A stretch of 64,000 bases of DNA from Cristatella mucedo. Its lineage: Eukaryota; Bryozoa; Phylactolaemata; Cristatellidae. Below the pieces are notes generated by a model. It saw only the letters and a list, made by a program, of their open reading frames with translations. It ran no database searches and had not been told where the DNA came from. Both the position numbers and the translations under genes were made by a program. The stretch spans positions 7,979,501 through 8,043,500 of the forward strand of contig WPIO01000012.1 of assembly GCA_009760855.2 (NCBI GenBank). The letters run 5' to 3'. Positions 34,212-45,989 of the stretch are shown piece after piece (within the stretch, counting starts at the first letter, position 1; each line of letters begins with the position of its first letter).

Positions 34212-34745
34212 ATCTCTTGCTCACTTTTAGGTCAATTCATTCTTTGGCTCCAGCCTACCTATCAGATATGCTACCCACCAGTCTCAGCATCGTACCAACC
34301 GCTTTTCGGAATCTAACTTGTATCTATACCTCGTACAAAACCTCAAATCCTTGTGACACCATGCCTTTAGTTCATATGGTCCCAAGGCTTGGAACTCACT
34401 CCCGACTTTCGTCACCACATCTCCTTACTTGACCACATTTAAAAAGAAATTAAAATTGCACCTATTCATCACGGCATTTAGTGAGTCTCTGTGATTTAAA
34501 CTTTATATGCTTATGCGTGCTGACACTGTGCATGCTGCCACTAACCACGCTTGCATGGTGACAATGTGCATGTCAACCCGAACCGAGTCGCTCTCGTTGT
34601 TTAGTGAGCATGCTACCACTAATCATGCGATCGTGCATCCTTAGCAGCAAACGTAAAGCGCCTGCAAAGACATTGAGTTCTCTGAGGACGCACGATGAAG
34701 TGTATGATCATTATTGTTATTATTTTTATTATTATTCTTGTTAAG
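34212..34745 (+). mobile_element. LINE A copy A4, in block Q2
   Basis: 3' part of LINE A with 'cattctttggctccagcctacc', then 'cctcgtacaaaacctc' and the terminal hairpin plus (ATT)n at about 34705-34740. Counterpart of A3 and A5. Confidence 0.8.
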
Positions 34746-34754
34746 TGTATCCGG

Positions 34755-34944
34755 CCAAGGACATCGTCCTGGTCTTTGTTAGGCTCTTCGTATAAGTCTC
34801 TGTCTAGCTGCCTGAGCCAGTGACTGAGCTCGTCGACGAATTCCGCATCCCCTTTGCAGGTGTCATCTTCAACGTGACTCAGCATGCCGTGCCTAATTGG
34901 GTCGTTGTCACTACGTCCAGCAGGCATGTCTTTCATAAACTTTG
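34755..34944 (-). CDS. Acidic exon-like block, unit 2 (open)
   Basis: The minus strand is open: 'KFMKDMPAGRSDNDPIRHGM', 'LSHVEDDTCKGDAEFVDELS', 'HWLRQLDRDLYEEPNKDQDD'. An excellent 3' splice acceptor ('tttgctttcttgtgggcctcag') precedes it at 34945-34970, and the same junction is found in unit 1. Acidic, with a likely amphipathic helix around DELSHWLRQLD. Its position between M2 and M1 suggests that it belongs to the same gene. I do not recognise the domain. The downstream end runs into the LINE A4 tail, and no donor site is clear. Confidence 0.45.
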
Positions 34945-35039
34945 CTGAGGCCCACAAGAAAGCAAAGTGAAAATGCCGCTGTCAGCAGCACCGAGGCACA
35001 CGATTTTTACACCTGGCAGCGTAAATACAATCGATTGTA

Positions 35040-35300
35040 GCGGGATGTGCTAGCCACGGACGTACAGCACAAACTTACAGATTATGGTGTTTTTTATGGG
35101 CAGCCTACGCTGGCGAAGAGCTCATTGTACACGAGTAGGTTGTCCCCTCCGGTCAGTCAAGGCTTAATTCGAGATTAAGTTCGTCTACAAAGCGCCGGAC
35201 AGGGGTGGTAGAAAGTTAGAAAAAGTCAGCTGCAGTCACCAATTTTTTTCTAGTTGACGATGCTGCCTTTACATGGCGCGTATCTTCGATAAAGAACAAT
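35040..35300 (-). pseudogene. SAP30-like module M2, unit 2
   Basis: 'LFFIEDTRHVKAAS' at the start follows directly from the M3 tail ('DQNDDAVGND'). The rest matches M2 of unit 1, including the 'cggacaggggtggtagaaag' stretch, and has lost its frame. Confidence 0.5.
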
Positions 35301-35329
35301 CAATCGTTTCCCACTGCATCATCATTTTG

Positions 35330-35600
35330 ATCGTTGTCTGCACTAGGGCTCTGGTCGACGTCCCACCAATCGACTTTACCTGCATAATTAGGAACTGTGG
35401 CGTCACCATGCACAGACCTAGCTGGCGAAGAGATTCTTGTACGTATGAAAGCTTTTCTCTTCTGTCAGTTTGAGGTTCAATTCCGAGATTGAATTCATTA
35501 ACGTAGCACCTGACGGATTTATTAGGCTACACGACCAGCCAGGAGCAGTAGCAATTTATTCTCTAGTTAGGGATGCTGTCCTGCTGTCCGTTTCTTCGAT
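35330..35600 (-). pseudogene. SAP30-like module M3, unit 2
   Basis: 'AIEETD', 'TASLTRE', then 'INPSGATLMNSISELNLKLT' in shifted frames, and 'DVDQSPSADNDQND' at the end. Same order as M3 in unit 1 and copy 0. Stops and frameshifts are present. Confidence 0.55.
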
Positions 35601-36009
35601 AGCCCATGTTTGGTATGGGCATATCGAATGGTGTATAATTTTAGATAGAGAAACTTCAAGAATAGAACAAAACATTGGTCAGTGCATTGACTTAGTTATG
35701 ATGGCTCATTGTATGAGCTATTGTGACGGTTCCTTTAAGGTCAGTATCTGGCTCTCATCCTCTCCGTTGTAGCTAGTCATAGGTAAACGTCCAACGTAAC
35801 AGCTATAACATTTCAGCAATTGTAGTAATTGCAACAGCGCCTAACGTTCGCGATTCATCAAATTCATACCAATGACCTCAGCATCTACGAAAGTTTGCAG
35901 CGTAACCTGCCCATTACTGCCTCTGCCGGTAGACTTTGAGTTTGCTCTGGCGCAAGATATTTTATAGGGTCGCTTTGGACAAGCCGGATTCATCAGAAAA
36001 ACGAGAATC

Positions 36010-36220
36010 TCTGATTTAATGTAATGCATGTCCGTCGTTAACACCACAAAGCCACAAAGACTATGCTGGTGTAAAGCAGAAGAGTTTTGAACAGCGCCCT
36101 CATGGCCTAAGCCGGTTTCAGTACGGATTAGGTTGCCAGAACAATTCATCTTATTAAACAAATAGAAAGTGAGACACACAGCAAAGTCTGGACTGCACTT
36201 AAGGTAGTGAGTAGCCTATG
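36010..36220 (-). mobile_element. LINE B 3' end (B6), shared by array copies
   Basis: 'cgttaacaccacaaagccac' with 'aggttgccagaacaattc' is a decayed LINE B end, in the same position as B5 and B1. Confidence 0.6.
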
Positions 36221-36793
36221 ACATATCCGTATAACTTTAGGTTTCACTCCAATTATGTAACAGGCTTAGAGCTCTGTAGTATGCCGACCGCAGTTTTAGG
36301 AACACTTTTGCGACTGCACTCGCACTTTGGTTATGCTTAAGATAGGAAATCCAATGGAACATGAAATCACAGACAAATCTCTATCTTCACGAATAGGTTG
36401 TATGCAAGTCTACTGCAAAATCATACAATTCAAAAAGACTGAGGTGATCCTTTCAAGCAGCAATTGACCACTGCAAAATAAAGTGATTAACTTGAAAATT
36501 GACTAAAATAGAAGACCAATTGTATATCTTACTTCTGGAATATCTTGAATGTGTAATGAAATCCTGTACAACAAGTGCCACATACAGACTGCAACATAGT
36601 CTATTTCATGCTTGCCTTCAAACCGATATCACTCAAGAATGAATTATACTTATACAAATAGCTATACATGTAAATATTCTCAGATCTGAACGTAGCCACG
36701 GTAGTGGTATCTACCAAAGTGTATTTTCAAAAAATTTACAGGAAACACCTAATGCAGGCGTAAGGCACGGTCGAATGACTGAGCGGCAGCACC

Positions 36794-37021
36794 TTAAAGT
36801 TCTTGGTCGTCTTCGTTCGTTTCACCTAGAGGTGCCTGCTTTATACATCGAGTTTCTTCCGGTATCCTAGTGTATTTCTTCCCTTCGTTGTTATTCTCAC
36901 CGTATTTCGTCACTGTGCCGACCTCACTTTTGTCGGTAGCGAAAGCGTCTTGAAGCAGGCAATCAATATCGATATTCATATTGCTGACTGCTCCGTATTT
37001 GCACGACTCGTGTCTTGCCAA
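36794..37021 (-). other. M4 tail block, unit 2 (open)
   Basis: 75-codon open frame just downstream of M4: 'MNIDIDCLLQDAFATDKSEV' and 'EETRCIKQAPLGETNEDDQE'. It matches 1105-1341 in peptide and frame. It could be a terminal exon. The apparent start codon is TTG, so it is not an independent gene. Confidence 0.4.
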
Positions 37022-37069
37022 ATCCAGTGTTGTGGCCAGTTCTCAACTTCCGGTCTTTGTAATTACTTC

Positions 37070-37369
37070 CTAATCACTCTCATCAATGTCGCAGCCACGG
37101 ACTTTTAGACTAAACTTATGTGCAGTGGCGTCACCATCCACATCCATCGAATAAAAGTGCTCCTCGATAGCACGTAGCTGCTCCTCCCTGGTCGCAGCAG
37201 GATCAATTGCGATGTTAAATTCTTGTGCATAGCGCCTGAGAGAAGTATCCGACAGACAGCTTAAGTCAGGTGCCATCACCTTTGGTTTTCTTGTTGCTGG
37301 GGTTTTCCTTCGGAGGCGCGCGTCTTCGATGAAGGTTGCATGATGATCACAAATGTTCTTGTGTGGAAC
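37070..37369 (-). CDS. SAP30-like exon (module M4, unit 2), partial gene
   Basis: Open exon, nearly the same protein as the unit 1 copy through the zinc-finger end ('VPHKNICDHHATFIEDARL') and Sin3-binding start ('SLRRYAQEFNIAIDPAATRE'). It differs more in the last third: here 'VDGDATAHKFSLKVRGCDID', there 'LDGEGTAHNFILKVRRCDIY'. The acceptor 'tttctatttaag' is conserved. The change in similarity near 37140 marks the edge of the near-identical R/P tract. Upstream, the intron-like region carries the CT microsatellite. Function as in SAP30 is inferred from resemblance only; the gene's 5' exon is not seen. Confidence 0.6.
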   Translation of the reverse strand, partial: VPHKNICDHHATFIEDARLRRKTPATRKPKVMAPDLSCLSDTSLRRYAQEFNIAIDPAATREEQLRAIEEHFYSMDVDGDATAHKFSLKVRGCDIDESD

Positions 37370-37519
37370 CTTAAATAGAAAATACAAATGGATACAATTG
37401 AATTTCAGTCGGTCGTGCGACATTTGGCCAATGGCATAAATATAAACATTTTTAGGATGGTTCATCGTCATACGCAAATGTTTCCGTTCCCTTCTCAGTT
37501 ACGTATGCTATCTGTTTTT

Positions 37520-37522
37520 CTC

Positions 37523-37600
<78 letters not shown>
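37520..37600. repeat. (CT)n microsatellite, interrupted
   Basis: CT run with CACTC interruptions at about 37524 and 37556. Counterpart of 27532-27611. Confidence 0.95.
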
Positions 37601-37602
<2 letters not shown>

Positions 37603-38130
37603 TGTCGAACTCCTAATTTTTTTCTCCAGCATACAGGTTTCTGCTATCTCAATCTCTCCTAGTCTCTCTCTCTCAGTCTTCCTTCTGCCGTAGATAAAAG
37701 GTAAAAGTGAAATAACCTCCACTTCCGTTACACGCGTATGCTGATATAATTTTTTTTTTTTTCTTATTTCATTCTCCGTCATTATCTCTCTCTACGGCTA
37801 CCTTTATCCCAATCGAATTTAGAGTCGAATCCCATGGAGTTTGAGTGACCTAATTTTTAGCTAAGCCGGGAATTGCCTTAGGATATCAAGGCTCACAAAA
37901 AGGTGGCACTAGGAAGTGGAAGAATGAAAAGCTCTTACCAACGAAGGATAGTGCTACTGACCTCTGGTACGTACAGATCAAAGACATCACGAAAGGATCA
38001 AGACTCTGAGTTCGTGTTGCCCAAAAAGGCCAAAATGGAAAGATTTTAGAAGGCCAACCTGCCATTTATAAAGGTAGTAATACCTCAAGGGAACTCCTAG
38101 CGCCTATAGCTTTGAATTGCATCCCTTGTT

Positions 38131-41100
38131 TTGACATGCTGTCTACTACAATCACAAATCTAATTTCTGCTCAGTGTCCATACTTCAAGGACGGCAACAT
38201 GTATCTGCGAAAGGCCCAGTGCTAAACCCTGCACGGCCGACGTTAAAGGGATAGTGTCAGTGTTGCATCAACATTAACATGGTCATAGCAGTCACGAGGC
38301 TGGATGACGGCTTGCGACAGCAATATTAACCTGAAAACACTCTACCAAGAAAATTCTAGCTTTTCATTGGCTTAGCGAATGGCTGGGTGTCGCCTGCTGA
38401 TTGACATCATAGCACTGCCGAAGATCACAGTCACCTGTCGAGACCTTGCACAGTTATACAAGGACGATGAAGGGATCGGTATTAGTTAAAATGCGGTAAG
38501 TATGAGCCTTGCTACTGGTCATGTTCCAGCAGACTGAAAACCGTAAGGTTCAGCTCATCAGCCATGATAATGTACACCGCTTACGGCGGACCGACGACCA
38601 TGCATACTGGACAGATTAGGACTAGATGTCTGCTTCATAGACAGACGAAAGCAAGTCGACGATGTTTGGCAATAGCAAAGCCGGGATTGAGGGTAACCCA
38701 AAGTAATGATGCCGCATACAGGCACGGTGGCGCTATTGAAACTACAGTGGCAGATGGAGGCAAGCCAGTGATGACTGGCATTGCTTGACCCCAACAGGTG
38801 TCGGGGATTTATGTCAAATCTGAGGTATGGTAGACCAACACGTTCACCTACAGGTCAGGCTTTCGAGGAAACTGGCATGTGAGGTGCAAGCCCTCTCCAT
38901 ACAGATCAATAAATCAGGCAGTAAAATGACAATAAGTTAACAGCCAGGTCAGCTAATGTCTGAAGAATAAGATGTAGGGCAAAGGCAGTCACCCAGCAAG
39001 TCACCAGACCTGCTTCTCCTAGAACATTTATTCGACGACTTCAACAGGCACCCACGGCGGGATGGGCTGCTCCGCCAGCATACAGAGCGGCTACTTTCAA
39101 CAAGACACACTCTCTGTGTAATGCTAAAGCAGATAAGTCTGCGAAGAAAACGACCTGTGCTATTCATGCCTTGCTCGACAATAAAGAAGATTGCAAACAA
39201 TCGCAGTGGGCCGACCTCTTGTATACATGCAAATTACATTCTTAGCCTATTCAATGGCTTTATTTGTGCAGCAGCTGAATAGCCTTTTCTGCTTTCATCA
39301 CAGCTGCAATTTTCTATAAAGCACCGCCCAATTGCACGATTCCAACTATCAACCTAAATCGTTGCTTGTCAGCACCTTAGCTTCTAGCTATCACGGCCGA
39401 GTGGATCCGAAATGCATTCGGTGGTTTGCACAGTGTCAAATATTTTCACCCACTCTGCACCGCTATATCTTGTCTGGCGTCTTGGAAAACCTTCCACCAA
39501 CCAAAACGAGTAGCAGCCACAGCACCTGTAGCCATCCTATTTTCCGCATCCACTGATTACGTAAGCAAATCTAGATCAAGATGATTTAAGCAGCTTCCGC
39601 CAAGGCCATCTTTTGTCGTTCTTATCAAATATCTAGAAAGAGGTGAGTGAACTAACTGAACTATTATACTTAGCCCTTAAAACTGGCGAGTAAGTTAAAG
39701 TCAGAGCTTTGAGCCAACTACTCGGCTGGGTCAGCAACACCTGGGCTATGTAACTACATTAGGAATGCAGACTTGGTTAAGTCTTTGTGCTTGTCGTGAT
39801 TCCTCTTGCCGCAGCATTCGATACTATTGATCACAAAGTCCTTCTTGAGTGCCTCGAATCTTGACAGGGCATTGCTGGAATGGCACTGCAATGGTTCAAA
39901 GCCTTTCTCAGTGTGGGACCCCAGATGTTTCATGTAAACGGCCAGAGAGCATCCAGAGAACTACTACAGTTTGGCCAACCTCATACCATTATGCTATGTC
40001 CACTTCATTTCACACTTTACACTCTCCCTCTTGCTGATGTGGTCGTCAGGCACAATATTGGCCTTACCTTGTATACAGGTGGCATTCACTTGTACTTTTG
40101 ATTTGACTTCTCCCATCCATCGAGCGCATCTTATTCTCTGCAAATCCTTGCTGGGTGAATTGATGAAGTCAACACACGGCTGGCAGCGAACTTGCATGAA
40201 ATTATAGACGACAACAGCCAAACTACTTGTGTTGAGATAGTAACATAGAAAGCATACCCTAGCCTATGCCACAGCCCCCCCCCCCCGACAACTTCATTAG
40301 CCGCCGAATAAAGGTCACGGGGGCGGGGACCTCCTGACCTTGATTGACTGACCAATCGAAACGCAGCGCACCTGCTGCAGGTGCAAGCGACTGGGCTGGC
40401 CAATCGGAGAGCAGCGTTCCAGGGCGCAGACGACGGGAAGCTCCGTCGGTGAAAACGTCTGCAGACAAAAGTCGTTGATTAAACGTTGTTGAGTTCGGTT
40501 GTATTCCGAATGTTACAAGTCATTTTCTGGTAAGCAATTTGTGCTCACACCCAAGCTCACAACACATATTGTGGATAAACCTAGTGGATTCAGAAATTGG
40601 AAAACCTATCGCTCACAATTAGCTCAGCCAGCATCACACTCAGGTTGAACCTGCACGTAATCTAGTGTCCTGTTCTAATGTGACCTTTCATTAAACGAGT
40701 ACATCAACTGCACAGTTGATTCGTTCCAATGCCAGGTACCTGACGTTGCCCGACAAAGGGCTTGCTTAGACAAGGGTAGTACACCCACATTAGTCGGTGC
40801 ATTTCTGACATCCCTTCTCGACATCTGTAAGTCACTGGTTTCAGCTGTTGCCATGTAAGCAATCAGTGGCTTACAGTTAATGCGAACGTTCTGCAGCTAG
40901 TTTTGCCTGTCCTGAAGTTTTCAGTTTCAACGGCACATGCTTGATGGTCTAGAGGCGTGCACAATCAGGCGTGTACAATCAGGCGCATGTAGTTGGCTCA
41001 GAACTGGCATTTGCTACATCGAAACACAACGCACCGACATGCACTGGCTTCGAATCAAACAGTTCATCGAACTCGAGGTTCTTTAGTAACTATTACCACA

Positions 41101-41413
41101 CTTAATATCTAGCCCCAGCCTACCTATTATAACTGCTCACCCGCCAGTCTCAGAATCGTACAGCTCGCTGTTCGCACTCGACTCGTTTAGGGATACCTCT
41201 GGAGAACTTCAAAACCGTCAGAGATCAAGCCCTGTGGTTTTCACACTCCGAATTTCTGCACCTTACCACCGACCTAGGTCACGACGTTGCCTGGCAAGAC
41301 AACATTTAAAACAAATCAATAGTTCGGTAATGCTTTCTTCACGAGACCTGTAACGTGCCTACAAAGTGAATTACTTCTCTAGGCGTTCTCTAAATATACG
41401 CTTATTTCTATTA
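38131..41413 (+). mobile_element. Ancient LINE A in block R2
   Basis: Near-identical copy of 28140-31420 with the same stops and the same two insertions. Differences include a 4-bp insertion near 39645 and a 1-bp deletion near 40165. Confidence 0.65.
40230..40564 (+). mobile_element. Solo-LTR-like insertion, second copy
   Basis: Same sequence as 30236-30569 apart from the length of the poly-C run and one or two substitutions. Present because it was copied with block R. Confidence 0.4.
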
Positions 41414-42414
41414 CGCTCTGGGGAGTTTTCAGCGACTATTTTCAATGAAGGTTTGACTAAATTTTCTGAGAGAAGACAACGCTGATAACGATAGGTCGTT
41501 TGCATAGCTTTCTCGGTGACCTGAATCTCCATGCAGTCGTTTTACGCTTCGATGCAAGAAAGTCAACAACGCAGGATTTGAGACACATACTGGAGCAAGC
41601 ATGCAAGCAAAAAAGGGTATCACGTTTCCGCGAGGATACTAATAGCATCGAAAGTATCGTACAACGGGGATTCACACACTGTGCTAACGAACCTCAATAA
41701 GGGAATGGTGTCTTCACAGACATCCGTCGACAGTGTGCGACGAGGCGATGGGAACATGCAACGTCTGAAAAGTTCCACCATCCACGGCGCACTTGAGGCC
41801 ACTAGCAAATGCTTAGCCACTATTAGCCAATTCCTTAGCTACTCGTTAGCTGTATAGGAATTGAAGAAGGAGAGCGGTCTAGCCAACCCAGCGGCACGTC
41901 GCCCTCTAAATCAGCCGAGCGTGGCCAGTTCCGAGCATCCGGCACCTTAAGCCAAGAAAGCGACCGAATACGACAAACGTACAGGCTACCAAGGGCCAAT
42001 GCAATATAATAACCATTCCTTAAACCACCCTACCCGTTCGCTGGTCACTAATATCTTACTTGCACGTTGCACTTAAGCTCCAAACTTCGCTGCTGGGTCG
42101 TCCGACTCGCTCTAGGTCCGTAACTTGACTTGCCGGCCTGTCGCCGGCAAGCGACACCGGAATCCACCAGGCAGCACCGTTTCGCGTCGCTCTCCAATGA
42201 CAACTGCTCCATACCTGCATAAAGTAAAGGCGTCTTATTAGTACCTATTCAAGTAAATTCTTAACAGTGAGATCATTCGCAGAAGAGCAGTTGGCGCTAC
42301 TCATTACCGAAGGCAAGACCCGTCTCCGGCACAGATACAGCGAGCACATGAAACGAACATTACAGGTAGGGCCGCATGAAGGTACCCTTTTCGACAACCT
42401 TGGCAAAAAATGGA

Positions 42415-42540
42415 TAATAATAATAATAACAATAATAATATTAATAATTATTATTATTATAATACCTTTATGTAGCTCCCCTACAGGTCTCTCATTAGTC
42501 TCCTTTAGGCACTTTAGATTTCCTGCATCTGGCCGGAGAG
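42415..42540 (-). mobile_element. Old LINE A/SINE-type tail in block P3
   Basis: Same remnant as at 32420-32545, with a slightly different (ATA)n/(ATT)n tract. Confidence 0.45.
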
Positions 42541-43244
42541 GTACAATTAATCCAAGGGATTAACTACCATGGTTCTCCGTCGATCGCTTTCGATACACAG
42601 GATGGGCGGATCCTCGATGATGAGTTCATTTTACCTGCTAATTAACTGCAATCTTGTACTGCCTTATGGAAAACCCGGTTCGAGGTCAAGCGTTTAGCCT
42701 TTTACTGTCTCTCACTCAGCAATAGAAGAGGAAACTGCAAATATCTTGTGCCAACCTTGAGAAGGTGCTGCAACCAGCAGATCTATTCCATGCACCGCAA
42801 GTTGTCTACCCAACAGTTCCACTACTGTTGGTATGTGCGTCTGAGACTAGTGTTTGCGAATGCAAGGTAGATGCAACGGCTACGTTCCACAACGGCCCGA
42901 AACAGGAAAGCCCCTGCAGCCGTGCAGCCTGTCCATCAGTAGCTACACTGACTTAGCGCCACTAATGCCGGATCATTTCGAAAATACTCAGATTGAATTT
43001 GAAGTTATTTGAGTACCTACATACTATGTGCGTTCGTAAAATTGTGCAGGGACCGTAGAATTCTTTCTGTTTTTCTAGGGCAGGGCTTTATTTAGATTGT
43101 AGAGCTTTCAGTTTTTCTAGGGCAGAGCGAGCATAGAAACATGTATAATTAGAAGGTTAATATAAGTCTATCAACCGCAGCCATTGATTGAATGCATCGT
43201 CTCATGACTGTGTTCATGTCATTTGGGTCCGTTTTGAGTGGATA

Positions 43245-43370
43245 AATGCATGGGATCCACGGATATAGCGTCATCTGCCGAGCAAGATGCAAGCAGTAGC
43301 GGCACGTCGAGTTCGGTGAGAATCCCGAGAAACGAAGCCACTATCGCTCAGTCTAATTTCGTTTTTTTGG
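43245..43370 (-). other. Conserved coding-like block in Q3
   Basis: The minus strand gives 'AIVASFLGILTELDVPLLLA', then 'SCSADDAISVDPMHLS'. Third copy of the block at 22670 and 33400. Confidence 0.4.
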
Positions 43371-43789
43371 CTAAACATACTTATTGTCAAGCTGTCAAAG
43401 ATAGAAGCAAAAGTTTTCTCATTTTAAAGGTGCCACATTTGGTAGCAATATGTTCAAGTCTGTGAGCCCCCTATCGTGCAGATACATGGTGTTCGTACAA
43501 TCGGTTGAGGCAATACATTTTCAGTGCTAGGGGCCCTATACATGTCCCGTTTTTTATTATACTTCAGTTTTTTCCAAGGCCAGAGGTTTTGCAGGCACCA
43601 TACCTGTCGCATGTTGGTGTTAGCAGCACCATGGCGTGCGTTTTTTGAATCTGACAGGGTAAAAAAGCGATGTTTAGCATAAGTCACCCTAGTGCTGAGA
43701 AATCACCACGACAGTCTTCGTCATTGTTGCTGCTTGACGAAACCAGCTTCGTCAAGACGATTCATTGTTTTCCATTGTCCCGTCATTCC

Positions 43790-44065
43790 GATCGGAATCT
43801 ATCTGCCCTGAGACTCTCATGGATGTCCGCCATGGACTTTCAGTGCAAAATTACAAATGCTTAGCCCACGCTGGCGAAATGTGTCTTATATACATGAAGG
43901 ACATTTCCTATGGCCAGTCAAGGTTCATTTCAAAGATTAAATTCGCTTGCATGGCGCCTAAGATGGTATTAAACATCAAGGAAATGTTAGCTATCGTTAC
44001 CATAACTTTTCTAGTCATAGATGATGTCCGTTGAACGCAGGTATCTTTGAGAACTTTTTTTATTT
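43790..44065 (-). pseudogene. SAP30-like module M1, unit 3
   Basis: Counterpart of 33950-34210: 'cttgcatggcgcctaagatg' and 'tctcatggatgtccgccatgg' match the M1 landmarks on plus. The frame is broken. Confidence 0.45.
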
Positions 44066-44084
44066 AATTCTCACTTGTAGGTCA

Positions 44085-44236
44085 ATTCATTCTTTGGCTC
44101 CAGCCTACCTATCAGATATGCTACCCAATAGTCTCAGCATCGTACCAACCGCTTTTCGGAATCTAACCTTTATCTATACATCATACAAAACCTCAAATCC
44201 TTGTGAGACCATGCCTTTATTTCATATGAACCCAAG
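44085..44236 (+). mobile_element. LINE A copy A5, cut off
   Basis: 'cattctttggctccagcctacc' through 'catatgaacccaaggctg' matches A3 and A4, then stops abruptly. The hairpin tail is missing. The array ends here. Confidence 0.65.
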
Positions 44237-44389
44237 GCTGCAAACTGAACGCAGAACGTGTTGTTTGGAGTCAAAAAACGACATCGCATCTGAAGAATAC
44301 GAAGAAGGATCTACTTATTTGGATGACACGCAAATGATGCCCCATTCGTGCGGCTATTCTCAATCGTGCTATAGGATCTTTGGACTCTT

Positions 44390-45560
44390 CAGCAGACCAT
44401 TGTTCTTGTATGTCGGCAAATTTCCTTAAGCTAGACCACAATGAAATCACACTTCTCTCCAGGTCATAGGTCATTCAAGCATGCACCTGGTCTATGAGAC
44501 TTCTCTATACTCATAAGTAATGCTGGTGTGCTACCACCACCACGTCCTCGGAATTTAGGTGCCCCTCATATAAATGCATAACTTTTGAAAGTCTCATTAA
44601 GGAGACAGACTATGCAGCTATACATCACGTCTGATACCTGTCTAAAACAAGTGGCTGCCTACCTCTGTGGCTTGTAAGAACTTTAGCCAGCTTCCTGGAA
44701 CTAACTTTCTCGGTCCCAAGATCGTGGATTCGATTCCTGCGGTGGGCAATCCTTTATCGCCACTGCAAGCGGTGGCAATAGCCGTAAAGGCTCTTCGGTC
44801 GCTACACAAAAAGAGACCGCTTAATCAGCTAGGATTTTTCTTAGGCCGGACTACAGACACTTTGTTTGGCTAGCCTACCAAAAAACCCATTAAGCCTCTT
44901 CAGCTTGTGATGAATTCGGCTGCAAGGCTAGTCAACGATCCAAAAAATTCCAGAGATTCACCCATGTGCCTTCTTTGCTGCGAATAGCTGCAATGATGAC
45001 TCCAGTTTTACTAATGAACATAGTGAAAAATTCTTACACTAACTCACTGGGCCAGCCATAGATCTATAGCTCCTTCATACTTGGCTAAACTGTTCCACCA
45101 GTTTCAGCCTCCTCGTGTCCTCGAGCCCTCTGTAGACAATAAAGTGTCTGTTCCATTCCTATGCTTAAAGACCATTGGCAGCGGAAGCTTTAGCCCTGCA
45201 GGTCGTAGACTGTGGAACTCGCTTCAACTATTCTTAAGTAGCGTCATCTATTCTGCTCCTACCGACTATGGCACGTGCTTTACTGCCGTCCTCAGCTGCT
45301 ACTTCCATTGTTCTCACTTTCTCGACTGCCCTCCCGAATCAGGTATGCTTCTCGGGTTCTCTTCGTTGCGTGAGACGGAGACTGTTTGCTGCCAAATGTG
45401 TATCAAAAGCCGCTTAGGCATTAATGGCGCTATAGAAAGCTCTCCAGCGTATCACCAACTTTGGATAGATCTGTCAGACATGCCCAGGCCTGCGTTACAA
45501 GCCATTCGCCATGCTACACCGACGATGGTCTAGGCAGATATAGCATACATAAAAGAAGAG
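44390..45560 (+). mobile_element. LINE B copy B7, old, with nested SINE-2
   Basis: 'MSANFLKLDHNEITLL' (RT region) near 44410-44455, then 'PLWLVRTLASFLELTF', an interruption by SINE-2 (44711-44868), and 'YQKTH', 'MNSAARLV'-like sequence and the open C-terminal part at 45081-45533 ('FLCLKTIGSGSFSPAGRRLW'). The 3' tail is not clear. Confidence 0.65.
44711..44868 (+). mobile_element. SINE-2 nested in LINE B7
   Basis: 'gtggattcgattcctgcggtggg' (B box and downstream) and 'ctacacaaaaagagaccgc' match the SINE at 18240-18436. The A-box half is missing. Flanking LINE B codons are continuous once it is removed. Confidence 0.65.
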
Positions 45561-45988
45561 AGAACAGGCGCTACTACTTGTACTGTGAACTACTGGCACT
45601 ACGAGTTGTTAAGCCTGAAATGCAAATTGGCTACTCCCTATAAGCACTAGCTTTCGAAAACTTGACAGATAGAGACGTCGGTACTTTATCGTATCGACGA
45701 CCTGCATCAGTTTCTGAATTCAAAATGCTAGTGAAAATCTACCTTGTTGATTGTGCTGGCCACATACACCAATCTCGTGCTGCTGACATGGGGCATTTTT
45801 TCAGAGCTGAAATAACTATGGTTATTTTGCAAGGCACTTACTATTAAAGAATTGACATAATAATGAAGTAATATCAGAAATTGAAATGAGTCATACCAAT
45901 TGATTACTTTTAGTTTACTACACATTTGCCACCACGAGAATCTGACTGGTTTGACTAATTAGGTCAAGCTTTTGTGATATTTCTATGT
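45561..45988. other. No gene recognised
   Basis: AT-rich, short opposing frames only. Confidence 0.35.
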
Positions 45989-45989
45989 A

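Larger units (their letters stand above)
31870..41860. repeat. Array unit 2 (blocks P2, Q2, R2), 9990 bp
   Basis: Same order as unit 1. P2 (31870-32900) is nearly identical to P3 (41860-42895), and R2 (37140-41860) to R1 (27150-31870). Q2 (32905-37140) is only moderately similar to Q1 and Q3. Spacing between equivalent points in units 2 and 3 is 9990-9995 bp. Confidence 0.85.
41860..44236. repeat. Array unit 3, truncated (P3 and part of Q3)
   Basis: P3 (to about 42895) is nearly identical to P2. Q3 is diverged from Q1 and Q2 and stops at 44236, inside the shared LINE A, where unrelated LINE B sequence begins. Confidence 0.8.
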
